The notes: a model not told the origin generated them from the letters alone. Positions 1-6,255 are shown, counted from the stretch's first letter. The stretch is DNA of 6,255 nt from an uncultured Methylobacillus sp. (GCA_946481235.1 CAMLME010000107.1:1-6255), one strand, 5' to 3'. Numbers and translations: made by a program.

Positions 1-52
1 ACATTACCCTTTCACGGTAAGTACCGGGGTTCGAATCCCCGTGGGGACGCCA
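1..52 (+). tRNA. trnE: tRNA-Glu (anticodon UUC), 5' end cut off by the window
   Basis: Decodes GAA/GAG. The visible part runs from the anticodon arm to the 3' end. The anticodon stem pairs 4-8 (TTACC) with 16-20 (GGTAA) around the loop CTTTCAC at 9-15, giving anticodon TTC at 11-13. A perfect T arm pairs CGGGG at 25-29 with CCCCG at 37-41 around TTCGAAT. The 3' acceptor strand TGGGGAC is at 42-48, the discriminator is G49, and CCA is encoded at 50-52. The acceptor end and anticodon loop match the usual bacterial tRNA-Glu. The D arm and 5' acceptor strand lie upstream of the window. A terminator follows within a few bases, so this is the last gene of its transcript. Its U34 is a known class of target for MnmC, whose gene starts at the other end of the window. 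Confidence 0.95.
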
Positions 53-58
53 AAATAC

Positions 59-86
59 AAAAGCCGATTCGAAAGAATCGGCTTTT
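59..86. terminator. Rho-independent terminator, probably bidirectional
   Basis: A perfect 11-bp stem pairs AAGCCGATTC-type sequence at 60-70 with 75-85 around a GAAA tetraloop (71-74), a GNRA loop that stabilises hairpins. On the + strand it is followed by a T run (83-86) a few bases after the tRNA-Glu CCA, so it ends the tRNA transcript. Read on the minus strand the stem ends in TTTT (62-59), followed after three bases by another TTTT (56-53 region is T-rich). It can therefore also stop the minus-strand operon, whose last stop codon is at 138-140. No other good terminator is visible between 87 and 137. Confidence 0.9.
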
Positions 87-137
87 CATTTCCGGCTCAG
101 CACATCTCAGAGCCAATGTAATATTTGCACTAGCGCG

Positions 138-2405
138 TCAAACCGCGTCATACGCGGCCTCCTCCAGCTTCTTGTAGTTTCCTGCCACCATGCCGAATAG
201 CGACCGTAGCCGCTCGACGCGCAAGGTCGATGAGAGCACGGTGCCTTTAGTGTCACCGTCGAGATTCTCCTCACCTGCGGCCAGATACTGTTCGCGCACT
301 CGCGATAATCCACGCCCACGCCCCGAGGTCATGCCTTCAAGCGCCTCCATGTCATCGGCATCATATTGTTTTGCGAGATCGATCAATATCATCAGAATCG
401 CATCCAGCCCTTCGACCGCCGCATGCGAAATCGACCCCAGACTCTCATGCTCGTCGAGCTGCTTGAGCTCCCTGCCCAAGCCTTCCAGCGAGTCGTTCAT
501 TGCAACCAGATGCTCCTGGTTATCCAGCAGAACGGATATTTTCTCGTATTGCCTCGGAGTCAATTTGCCATGCTTCATTACATTGGCAATGGCCGAACCG
601 ACAATCTCGCTCAACACATTGAATGAATCATGAAGTGCCTTGACTTGCATGATGTTCTTACCTTCGCGCAGCGCATTGAAGGAACCCGACATGATGTTGA
701 GCAATCTGGCCTGCTCGTACTTGATCTTCTGAATCGCATCATCCGGCCTGTCCAGCGCATAGTCGGTCAGGTACTGCAGCTTCAGGGTTTCTTTTGCCAA
801 CAGACGCGACTTGTTGATCTGTCCGACGATGAATGAGGCCGTATGCGTGTTGCCGTCCAGCAGAATTTCATGGTTGAAGGTCTTGAGCTCCTCGATTTCC
901 CCCTGGCTCAACACCTTGGCAATCACCTTGATCTCAGGATCGATCAAGGCAATGGCCGCGCTGGCCTGGCGGACTTCCTCGAAATCATCCAGAGCGAGAA
1001 TAGTCGCCATCGCCTCACGAATACGCAGGTTTTCGAGCAAGGTGCGGTCGGCGGGATCGCCGAACACCACCGATTTACCCGCCTCGCCTGCCTTGACGTA
1101 AGCGTCGGTATTATTGGTAACCACCACGTGATGAATACCGGCGGCGTCCAGCTGCTCTGAAACCACGCGCCCGAATTCGCCGTAACCGCACAGGATGACA
1201 TGCCCGCCAACGGTGCTGGCCTGATCCAGCACCTTCTCCTCGACTTTTTCCTTGAACAGGAATCCGGCAATCGCATCCATCTGGTTGAACATTAGCGGCG
1301 TAGAAACCATGGAAATAATCGTGATCACCATCAGTATCTGCACAAAGACCGGATCCAGCATGCTGCTGTCGAGCAGCATCGAGAACACTACGAGCGCAAA
1401 TTCGCCCACCTGGGCTATCGCCAAAGCGGACTTGAAGGCGGTCTTGCCATCGCTGGCCTTCCTCAGAATGGCGAAAGCGCAAACCATCTTGACCAGCATG
1501 ATGCCCACCCCAAGCACAATCACCTGGGACAGGTGCGCCATGACGATATTGAAGTCGATCTGCAAGCCCACCGACACGAAAAACACCCCGAGCAGAAGAT
1601 CCCGGAATGGAATCAGGTCGGCCTCCACCTGGTATTTGTAAATGGTTTCAGAAATCATCATGCCGGCGATAAAGCCGCCCAGGGAATAGGAAAAGCCAAA
1701 GTGGTGGGCGATATACGATGCGCCGATCAAGGTCAGCAGAATCGAGCCCATGTAAATTTCTTTGGAGTTGGTTTTGGAAACTTCCCTGAATAAACGGTGG
1801 AACAGCAACTTGCCCAGCCCGATCAGCAGAAACAGTGCAATCAGGGCATTGGTGGCGGTGGACAGGACCAATTGACCCAAGCTTTTCTCAACGTCCGAAA
1901 AAACGGTGATCATTACCATGATAGGGATCACGGCCATATCCTGAAAAATCAGGATACCCAAGGCATTGCTGCCCATCTCGCTCTTGATCTTCCCGGATTC
2001 GTTGAGAATCTTGAGCACGATGGCCGTGGAAGACAAAGCCAGGCCTGACGCGACGATCAGCCCCACCTTGAAATCAGCCAGATCCAGAAGCTGAATGATC
2101 AGTGCGATAACCGCAGTGGTCACGATCACCTGCAAAGCGCCGAAGACGAAGACTTGCTTGCGGATCTTGAGTAGATGCGCCGGGGAAAATTCCAGGCCGA
2201 TAGTGAACATCAGGAATACGACGCCGAACTCAGCCAGGTTTTCCAGCCCTGCCTCGCTGTGCAGATCGATATCGAACAGGGCCTTGATGATCGCCCCGGT
2301 GACGATGTAGCCAATCACCGTGGGGATGTTGATACGCCTGAGTAAAAGATTGATTCCCGTGGCAAGTCCCACAGTCAGGATCAGGATGGGAATCAGGCTC
2401 TCCAT
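138..2405 (-). CDS. KefB/KefC-type (CPA2) cation:proton antiporter with NAD-binding RCK-N domain and PhoU-like tail
   Basis: Inner-membrane antiporter expected to exchange K+ or Na+ for H+; 755 aa. Residues about 1-380 are hydrophobic, about 12 membrane segments of the Na/H-exchanger fold, with family signatures GLALSSTAIVLKIL (121-134), IFQDMAVIP (153-161, conserved Asp156) and AQVGEFALVVFS (331-342). Residues about 401-520 form a TrkA-N/RCK-N Rossmann domain with GYGEFG at 407-412. The acidic residues expected after strand 2 (D-x-D in KefC) are replaced by T430-N431-N432. Residues about 545-755 are a helical, highly charged tail that resembles PhoU-like domains; a normal RCK-C domain is not apparent. 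The ATG has only a weak AGG-type ribosome site, and the start is chosen because membrane helix 1 begins at once. It begins 32 nt after the Rap1a-like gene, so co-transcription is likely. Family assignment is firm; ion specificity and a kefB or kefC name are not. Confidence 0.92.
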   Translation of the reverse strand: MESLIPILILTVGLATGINLLLRRINIPTVIGYIVTGAIIKALFDIDLHSEAGLENLAEFGVVFLMFTIGLEFSPAHLLKIRKQVFVFGALQVIVTTAVIALIIQLLDLADFKVGLIVASGLALSSTAIVLKILNESGKIKSEMGSNALGILIFQDMAVIPIMVMITVFSDVEKSLGQLVLSTATNALIALFLLIGLGKLLFHRLFREVSKTNSKEIYMGSILLTLIGASYIAHHFGFSYSLGGFIAGMMISETIYKYQVEADLIPFRDLLLGVFFVSVGLQIDFNIVMAHLSQVIVLGVGIMLVKMVCAFAILRKASDGKTAFKSALAIAQVGEFALVVFSMLLDSSMLDPVFVQILMVITIISMVSTPLMFNQMDAIAGFLFKEKVEEKVLDQASTVGGHVILCGYGEFGRVVSEQLDAAGIHHVVVTNNTDAYVKAGEAGKSVVFGDPADRTLLENLRIREAMATILALDDFEEVRQASAAIALIDPEIKVIAKVLSQGEIEELKTFNHEILLDGNTHTASFIVGQINKSRLLAKETLKLQYLTDYALDRPDDAIQKIKYEQARLLNIMSGSFNALREGKNIMQVKALHDSFNVLSEIVGSAIANVMKHGKLTPRQYEKISVLLDNQEHLVAMNDSLEGLGRELKQLDEHESLGSISHAAVEGLDAILMILIDLAKQYDADDMEALEGMTSGRGRGLSRVREQYLAAGEENLDGDTKGTVLSSTLRVERLRSLFGMVAGNYKKLEEAAYDAV

Positions 2406-2437
2406 AAGCCTGAATCAGCCCAACCCGGGAGCTTGCG

Positions 2438-2821
2438 TCATTTGCAAGGATAGACCCCTGCAAGGGCAAGCAGCGCCCCACGCCGCCCGCTTTTCTGCAG
2501 GGCATCAGGATGTTCACGAAACCATTTGTTGACGACCCTGAGCGCCTGCGTGCGCGTCAGCCCCTCCTCCGGGGCACACATCACCTTGGCATTGCCCACT
2601 TTGTAATCGCCCACGCTGAATCCATCCAGCAAGCCAGACATGTAGCCCATGCACCACATCGCATCCAGCATTTCTTCGCCGGACAGTTTTTCCGCGCCAT
2701 CTACCGACTTCTCGGCGGCCGTGCAGCGATTGAGCAGCTCCTCGCCGCTCACAGCCGCGGCAGCGGGAAAGGCCGCCGCAAGCAGAAAGGCAAAGGCCAT
2801 ATAATTCAGTTGCCGCTTCAT
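2438..2821 (-). CDS. Secreted Rap1a/Tai-family small protein (T6SS immunity protein family)
   Basis: 127 aa. The ATG at 2821 is chosen over an upstream in-frame start at 2881 because it gives a clean signal peptide (MKRQ, then hydrophobic 8-18, then Ala-rich, cleavage probably after A23) and is preceded by AAGGGG. The mature part has the Rap1a/Tai pattern: four cysteines (C33, C57, C82, C126) suited to two disulfides, MWCMGYMSGLLDG (55-67), the CAPEEGLTRTQ stretch (82-92), a helix ending WFREHPDAL (100-108), and a terminal YPC. Known members bind and inhibit periplasmic T6SS peptidoglycan amidases (Tae4/Ssp type); many homologues are orphans of unknown role. No effector gene is nearby. Its start overlaps the stop of the quinoprotein-like gene by 4 nt (ATGA), so translation is probably coupled. 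Family assignment is good; an immunity function here is only possible. Confidence 0.8.
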   Translation of the reverse strand: MKRQLNYMAFAFLLAAAFPAAAAVSGEELLNRCTAAEKSVDGAEKLSGEEMLDAMWCMGYMSGLLDGFSVGDYKVGNAKVMCAPEEGLTRTQALRVVNKWFREHPDALQKSGRRGALLALAGVYPCK

Positions 2822-4608
2822 TGCATCCCCTTTTTGCCCAGCTTGAACACCAGTACGGAGTCGCCTTGCTTGTAGCCCCATATCTGATTGCCGCCCGCCG
2901 CGACCGCGATATATTGCTCGCCGTCGATTTCATAGGTGATCGGCGGCGCATTCACCCCCGCCTCCGCCCGGTATGTCCATAGCAGCTTGCCGCTGGCGCT
3001 GTCGAAAGCATCGAAGTTACCGTTGCCTTCGCCGGTGAACAGCAAGCCGCCCGCAGTAGCCAGCACACCGCCGACCAGCGGCTCCGGCGTTATATGCTGC
3101 CAGCGGATTTTTCCGGTCTGCAGGTCGATGGATGACAGCAGCCCCCACTTCGGCTCATCGATGGGTTCGGAGGCGGTATAGCGGATTGCAGGCTTGCCAT
3201 CTTTCGCAGGCGTTTCATGCAAGGTGTAACGCACCGGCATATGCATGGCCGCTACGAAAACCTGTTGCGCGGCTTCATCCACGGCGCTCGGCGACCAGTT
3301 GACGCCGCCGAATACGCCCGGATGGACGCGTGTGCCTTCCTTCGTGGCATGGACGAAAAGATTGGACTGCGGCACGAAAGGCTCTGACTTGAGCAGCAGT
3401 TCACCGGTCGCGCGGTCATGCACGTAGAACCAGCCGGTCTTGCTGGCATGGCCGACGGCCGGGATCGTCCTGCCGTCGCGTTTCAGATCGAACAGCACGG
3501 GCGGGCTGGCGAGGTCGTAGCCCCAGACGTCGTGCGGCACTTGCTGGTAATGCCAGCGCAGCTTGCCGGTCGCAATCTCCAACGCCACCAGCGACACCGT
3601 GTACAGGTTATCCCCGGGGCGCGAAATGTCGTCCATTTGTGGCGATGGGTTGCCGGTGCCGAAATACAGCAGCCCGAGCTTGCTGTCGATGGCCGGCGTG
3701 GTCCAGGCCGAGCCGCCGCCATAGCGCCATGCTTCGGAATACTGACTCATGGTCGCTTTTTCTTTTGCGACATCGCGATTCAAAGGGATGCCGTCCGGCG
3801 TGGTCGGGCTGAATTTGCCTTCCCATCCCTGGGCCGGAATCGTATCGAACTGCCACACGCGCTGGCCGGTTTCGGCATCGAACGCGGCCAGAAACCCGGG
3901 GCGGCCATACAGGCCGGCCACGCCGATCACGGCACCCAACGGCGCATCCGCACGCGGCGAATCGATATGCAGTCCGTAACCGACGCCGGTAATACCGATA
4001 ATGACTTTGCCGCCATACACGACCGGCGCCATCGCGATGCCGATGCCGGTACCGCCGGAAACCTTCTCGCGACTCAATGGGTCGTTCGCGTGCAACGCCT
4101 CGGTGCCTTCGGTCAGGACATTTTCGCTGACAGCGTCGATATCCCACAGCACCTTGCCGGTTTTGGCGTCCAGCGCCACCACGCGCGCGTCAACGGTACC
4201 GATATACACCTTGCCGCCGCTCACCGCGACCCCGCGATTGCCGGGGCCACAGCACATTTTCCACCCTTCGCGACGCTGGTGTTCATAGCGCCACAGCTCC
4301 TTTCCGGTTCTGGCGTCCAGGGCGACCACATGATTGAACGGCAATGCAAGATACATCACGCCACCGGTAACGATGGGAGTTGCCTGGAAAGTGGCCTTGA
4401 CGCCACTGCGGTAGGTCCAGGCTGGGGTCAGTTGTGCGACGTTGTCGCGATTGATCTGTGCCAGCGGTGAATATCGCTGGTTACTGTAGTCGCGCCCATA
4501 GCTGGGCCATTCCTGAATCGACGACGAAGCTGTTGCACTTGGCTGCTGTGCACAGGCTTGCAATGCGCAAATACTTATTGCTGCAACGATGAAACAGATT
4601 TTTTTCAT
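2818..4608 (-). CDS. PQQ-dependent dehydrogenase-like beta-propeller, probable lipoprotein, active-site ligands missing
   Basis: 596 aa. The N-terminus has a signal sequence with a possible lipobox L16-Q-A-C19; Ala at +2 would suit the outer membrane, and if not lipidated the protein would be periplasmic. The rest is the eight-bladed quinoprotein propeller, with at least six T-G-K-x-x-W blade motifs (around 94-106, 143-155, 240-252, 341-352, 492-503, 532-544). Features of PQQ alcohol dehydrogenases are kept: WPSYGRDYSNQRYSPL near the start, adjacent Cys119-Cys120 followed by GPGNRG, GTGNPSP (317-323), RPGDNLY (330-336), and Lys390 at the PQQ-contacting Lys/Arg position. However the catalytic Asp of the HDxWDY motif is Gly363 (HDVWGYD), the metal-ligand Asn of GGGxNW is Ala301, and the ligand Glu is not found at its position (Gly210, or Leu233 in another alignment). 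No CxxCH haem motif is present. The start overlaps the upstream stop by ATGA. Fold is certain; dehydrogenase activity is doubtful. Confidence 0.9.
   Translation of the reverse strand: MKKICFIVAAISICALQACAQQPSATASSSIQEWPSYGRDYSNQRYSPLAQINRDNVAQLTPAWTYRSGVKATFQATPIVTGGVMYLALPFNHVVALDARTGKELWRYEHQRREGWKMCCGPGNRGVAVSGGKVYIGTVDARVVALDAKTGKVLWDIDAVSENVLTEGTEALHANDPLSREKVSGGTGIGIAMAPVVYGGKVIIGITGVGYGLHIDSPRADAPLGAVIGVAGLYGRPGFLAAFDAETGQRVWQFDTIPAQGWEGKFSPTTPDGIPLNRDVAKEKATMSQYSEAWRYGGGSAWTTPAIDSKLGLLYFGTGNPSPQMDDISRPGDNLYTVSLVALEIATGKLRWHYQQVPHDVWGYDLASPPVLFDLKRDGRTIPAVGHASKTGWFYVHDRATGELLLKSEPFVPQSNLFVHATKEGTRVHPGVFGGVNWSPSAVDEAAQQVFVAAMHMPVRYTLHETPAKDGKPAIRYTASEPIDEPKWGLLSSIDLQTGKIRWQHITPEPLVGGVLATAGGLLFTGEGNGNFDAFDSASGKLLWTYRAEAGVNAPPITYEIDGEQYIAVAAGGNQIWGYKQGDSVLVFKLGKKGMQ
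2827..2832 (-). promoter_or_regulatory. Ribosome binding site of the Rap1a-like gene
   Basis: AAGGGG on the minus strand, 5 nt before the ATG at 2821. It lies inside the last codons of the upstream gene and decides the start in favour of 2821 rather than 2881. Confidence 0.7.
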
Positions 4609-5063
4609 GTCTTTGGTTCTTTACCCAGATCCTTGATTTCGGGAGTGCCGATATCGACACCGCCATTGTTGATTGCGCGCCGCGAGTTGAGCGCGAGCTT
4701 TTCATATTGGGCGCGGAATTTATCCAGCGTCTCCTCGTCCAGTTCCTCCAGGTCGAGCAGCGCGTTATGCGCACCCTGCGTAGAGCGTATCAGTTCGTCG
4801 AGCTTGATCTGGATTGCCTCTGTATCGCGATTTTGCGTGTTCTGGATCACGAATACCATCAAAAACGTCACGATAGTGGTGGCCGTATTGATGATCAACT
4901 GCCAGGTATCGCTAAAATTGAACACGAAACCGGTTAACAGCCATGCCGCGATCAGCCCCGATGCCAGTACAAAGCTGAGCGGACGAGCAGTCTGGCGCGC
5001 CGACCATTTGGCGAAGCGGGAAAACCAGGATGCTCCTTTCGATTCTTTAGTACGCTTTCTCAT
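4605..5063 (-). CDS. Low-affinity iron permease family (Fet4-like, PF04120) small membrane protein
   Basis: 152 aa. A basic N-terminus (1-27) is followed by two membrane helices at about 29-49 and 55-75, then the family hallmark FSDTWQLIINTATTIVTF (50-67) and the motif VIQNTQNRD (72-80). A charged helical C-terminal tail follows with KLDELIRSTQGAHNALLDLEELDEE (87-111 region). The family is named after the yeast low-affinity iron/copper transporter Fet4, but bacterial members have only two helices, so they are either oligomeric or not transporters at all; transport is inferred from the family name only. The ATG has a strong AAGGAG site 5 nt upstream. It starts 10 nt after the methyltransferase stop and its own stop overlaps the next ATG by 4 nt, so it belongs to the operon and probably couples translation of the propeller gene. 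Confidence 0.88.
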   Translation of the reverse strand: MRKRTKESKGASWFSRFAKWSARQTARPLSFVLASGLIAAWLLTGFVFNFSDTWQLIINTATTIVTFLMVFVIQNTQNRDTEAIQIKLDELIRSTQGAHNALLDLEELDEETLDKFRAQYEKLALNSRRAINNGGVDIGTPEIKDLGKEPKT

Positions 5064-5068
5064 GTTTG

Positions 5069-5074
5069 CTCCTT
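5069..5074 (-). promoter_or_regulatory. Ribosome binding site of the iron permease family gene
   Basis: AAGGAG on the minus strand, 5 nt before the ATG at 5063, and the best Shine-Dalgarno in the window. Its first base is the last base of the methyltransferase stop codon (TGA, 5076-5074). Confidence 0.75.
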
Positions 5075-5622
5075 CAATTCAAGCATGGCATCAACCGGCC
5101 AGGAGCGCCTATTGACGCGCAAATGCGCTGGATAACCATGGGTCTAGGCATTTCGACAATACCCTGTTCGAAAGCGTTGACCGAAAGCGGGCCAGCAAAC
5201 ACATCAAGCAATTCGTCAGGTTTCAACAGGAAATCCGGATTTTGCGGCCGGCCAAATTTCTCCTGGCCAAGCATGAAAGTTTCATAGATGAGCACGCCAT
5301 TAGGCGCCAGGCATTGAGTCAGCAGAGGCAACAAGGGGCGATGCAGGTAGCGGCAAACGACAATGCCGTCAAACAACCGTCCGGTAAACGGCCACGGACC
5401 GTTTTCCAGATCGACCTGAAAGGCATGCAAGCCCGGGACCTGCTGCAACCCGGCTATTGCGGTCTCGTCGCGATCCACCGCTTCAACGCGCCAGCCCTGC
5501 TCCGCTAGCCAGCGTGCATTGCGGCCGGACCCGCAGGCGAGGTCAAGCACAATGCCTCCGGCGGGGATCAGCGGAGCGTGGCGGACAAGCCAGGATGAAG
5601 GCGGTTCGTGGGAAGAAGGCAT
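5074..5622 (-). CDS. Class I SAM-dependent methyltransferase (TehB-like / Methyltransf_11-type)
   Basis: 182 aa from the ATG at 5622, a small cytosolic Rossmann methyltransferase. Motif I is VLDLACGSGRNARWLA (25-40); the acidic residue after strand 2 that binds the SAM ribose is Asp50 in AVDRD (48-52); FQVDLENGPWPF (68-79) covers the adenine-contacting region; FDGIVVCRYLHRPLL (84-98) is motif IV; and the end (RPMVIQRICAS) closes the sheet, so the protein looks complete. The substrate cannot be read from sequence. Start choice: an in-frame TTG at 5661 would add 13 residues, but it has no ribosome site and the added residues do not resemble the family, so the ATG is preferred although its ribosome site is also weak. 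It is the first gene of the minus-strand run, divergent from mnmC, with 38 bp between the two chosen starts. Confidence 0.85.
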   Translation of the reverse strand: MPSSHEPPSSWLVRHAPLIPAGGIVLDLACGSGRNARWLAEQGWRVEAVDRDETAIAGLQQVPGLHAFQVDLENGPWPFTGRLFDGIVVCRYLHRPLLPLLTQCLAPNGVLIYETFMLGQEKFGRPQNPDFLLKPDELLDVFAGPLSVNAFEQGIVEMPRPMVIQRICASIGAPGRLMPCLN

Positions 5623-5632
5623 CTCATGCGAA

Positions 5633-5661
5633 AATATGCCCGAACAATGGTGCAAAAACAA
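5633..5661 (-). promoter_or_regulatory. Weak candidate promoter of the minus-strand operon
   Basis: On the minus strand, TTGTTT (5661-5656) and CATATT (5638-5633) are separated by exactly 17 nt, a poor -35 and a fair -10 match to a sigma-70 promoter. Transcription would start around 5626, leaving almost no leader before the ATG at 5622. That would explain the lack of a Shine-Dalgarno there, but the match is weak. The true promoter could lie further upstream inside mnmC. Confidence 0.2.
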
Positions 5662-6255
5662 TGACAGATCATCAACAAGCCGAACTGGAATGGCGCGATG
5701 GACAGCCGATGTCGCTCAGGTACGGCGACGTCTACTTCGCGCGCGAATCGGGCATCGATGAAACGCGCTATGTGTTTCTGCAGCAGAACCGACTACGCGA
5801 ACGCTGGCAGAGCCTTGCCGACAACACATTTACCATCGCCGAGACCGGCTTCGGCACCGGGCTCAATTTTCTTTGCGCGTGGCAATTATGGAAGGAAAGC
5901 GCGCCATCGACGGCACGCCTGCATTTCGTCAGCACTGAAAAATATCCCCTCTCACCGGAAGATCTGAGCAAGGCACTCGCTCTCTGGCCGGAGCTGGCCG
6001 ATTTCAGTACGCCGTTACTGCAGCAATACCGATGCCTGGCACCAGGCTGGCAGCGCATGAGTTTCGACGATGGCCGCGTCACCCTGACGCTCCTCATCGG
6101 TGACGCGCGGGAAACGCTAGCCCTGTTGCGCGCGGCCGTGAACGCCTGGTTCCTCGACGGCTTTGCACCCGCCAAAAACCCCGAGATGTGGCAGCCGGAC
6201 CTGTTGCTGCAGGTGGCGCGGCTGGCCGCTCCTGGTTGCACGCTCTCCACATTCA
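5661..6255 (+). CDS. mnmC: MnmC, tRNA mnm5s2U34 methyltransferase/oxidoreductase, N-terminal part (runs off the window)
   Basis: The first 198 codons are open with no stop to the window edge. MnmC finishes 5-methylaminomethyl-2-thiouridine at the wobble position of tRNAs such as Glu(UUC), Lys(UUU) and Gln. Its C-terminal FAD domain removes the carboxymethyl group and its N-terminal domain adds the methyl from SAM. Only the methyltransferase domain is visible: LEWRDGQPMSLRYGDVYFA (9-27), the SAM motif ETGFGTGLNF (61-70), FVSTEKYPLSPEDL (89-102), and the DGFAPAKNPEMW catalytic block (166-177) with Asp166. The full E. coli protein is about 670 aa, so roughly 470 residues, if the gene is bifunctional, lie outside; a methyltransferase-only (MnmD-like) version cannot be excluded. 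The ATG has no evident Shine-Dalgarno, and no in-frame upstream start exists nearby. Confidence 0.93.
   Translation, partial: MTDHQQAELEWRDGQPMSLRYGDVYFARESGIDETRYVFLQQNRLRERWQSLADNTFTIAETGFGTGLNFLCAWQLWKESAPSTARLHFVSTEKYPLSPEDLSKALALWPELADFSTPLLQQYRCLAPGWQRMSFDDGRVTLTLLIGDARETLALLRAAVNAWFLDGFAPAKNPEMWQPDLLLQVARLAAPGCTLSTF

Noticed and set aside
94..114. GGCTC...GAGCC inverted repeat between the terminator and the antiporter gene
   Set aside because: It has only 5 pairs with an 11-nt loop and no T run, which is expected by chance.
1..137. Possible integration (att) site at the tRNA 3' end
   Set aside because: No integrase, no repeated copy of the tRNA 3' end in the window, and a normal terminator directly follows; nothing suggests an inserted element.
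143..157. Inverted repeat CCGCGT-CAT-ACGCGG at the end of the antiporter gene
   Set aside because: The 6-bp stem lies within the last codons before the stop and has only a short T stretch after it on the minus strand; the hairpin at 59-86 is a far better terminator.
2438..2881. A longer 147-residue version of the Rap1a-like protein starting at 2881
   Set aside because: The extra 20 residues would precede and spoil the signal peptide, lie inside the propeller gene, and lack a ribosome site; ATG 2821 has AAGGGG at good spacing.
3418..4470. A 350-codon open frame on the + strand opposite the quinoprotein-like gene
   Set aside because: It is entirely antisense to a clear propeller gene. Its product is rich in His, Arg, Ala and Gly with no recognisable domain, typical of a shadow frame of GC-rich coding sequence.
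5768..6250. A 160-codon minus-strand open frame opposite mnmC
   Set aside because: The + strand carries the unmistakable MnmC methyltransferase motifs here; the antisense product is Ser/Arg-rich with no domain.

Overview
The window looks like a piece of a proteobacterial chromosome, most likely betaproteobacterial. The reasons are a tRNA-Glu(UUC) with encoded CCA, an MnmC-type bifunctional tRNA-modification gene, Rap1a/Tai and low-affinity iron permease family proteins, and moderately GC-rich coding sequence. This placement is inference; no rRNA or other phylogenetic marker is present.

Layout: bases 1-52 are the 3' two thirds of a tRNA-Glu gene on the + strand. A strong rho-independent terminator (59-86) follows it and can work in both directions. 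From 138 to 5622 five genes lie head to tail on the minus strand. In transcription order they are a small class I SAM-dependent methyltransferase (5622-5074), a two-helix low-affinity iron permease family protein (5063-4605), a PQQ-dehydrogenase-like beta-propeller with a lipoprotein-type signal (4608-2818), a secreted Rap1a/Tai-family small protein (2821-2438), and a KefB/KefC-type cation:proton antiporter (2405-138). The junctions are very tight: 10 nt, a 4-nt ATGA overlap, a second 4-nt ATGA overlap, and 32 nt. This suggests one co-transcribed, partly translationally coupled unit ending at the terminator at 59-86. Divergent from it, on the + strand from 5661 to the window edge, is the 5' part of mnmC.

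How the genes fit together: three consecutive products are envelope proteins (inner-membrane permease-like protein, exported propeller, exported Rap1a-like protein), and the antiporter is also in the inner membrane. No shared pathway is obvious. The points most worth a second look are three. The propeller has the fold and cysteine pair of a PQQ alcohol dehydrogenase but lacks the residues that normally bind the metal and act as catalytic base. A Rap1a/Tai immunity-family gene is translationally coupled to this propeller with no T6SS effector in view. The antiporter ends in a long helical, PhoU-like tail in place of the usual RCK-C domain. No insertion sequence, CRISPR array, phage gene or convincing new system was found. 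There is no gene-free stretch longer than 300 bases.
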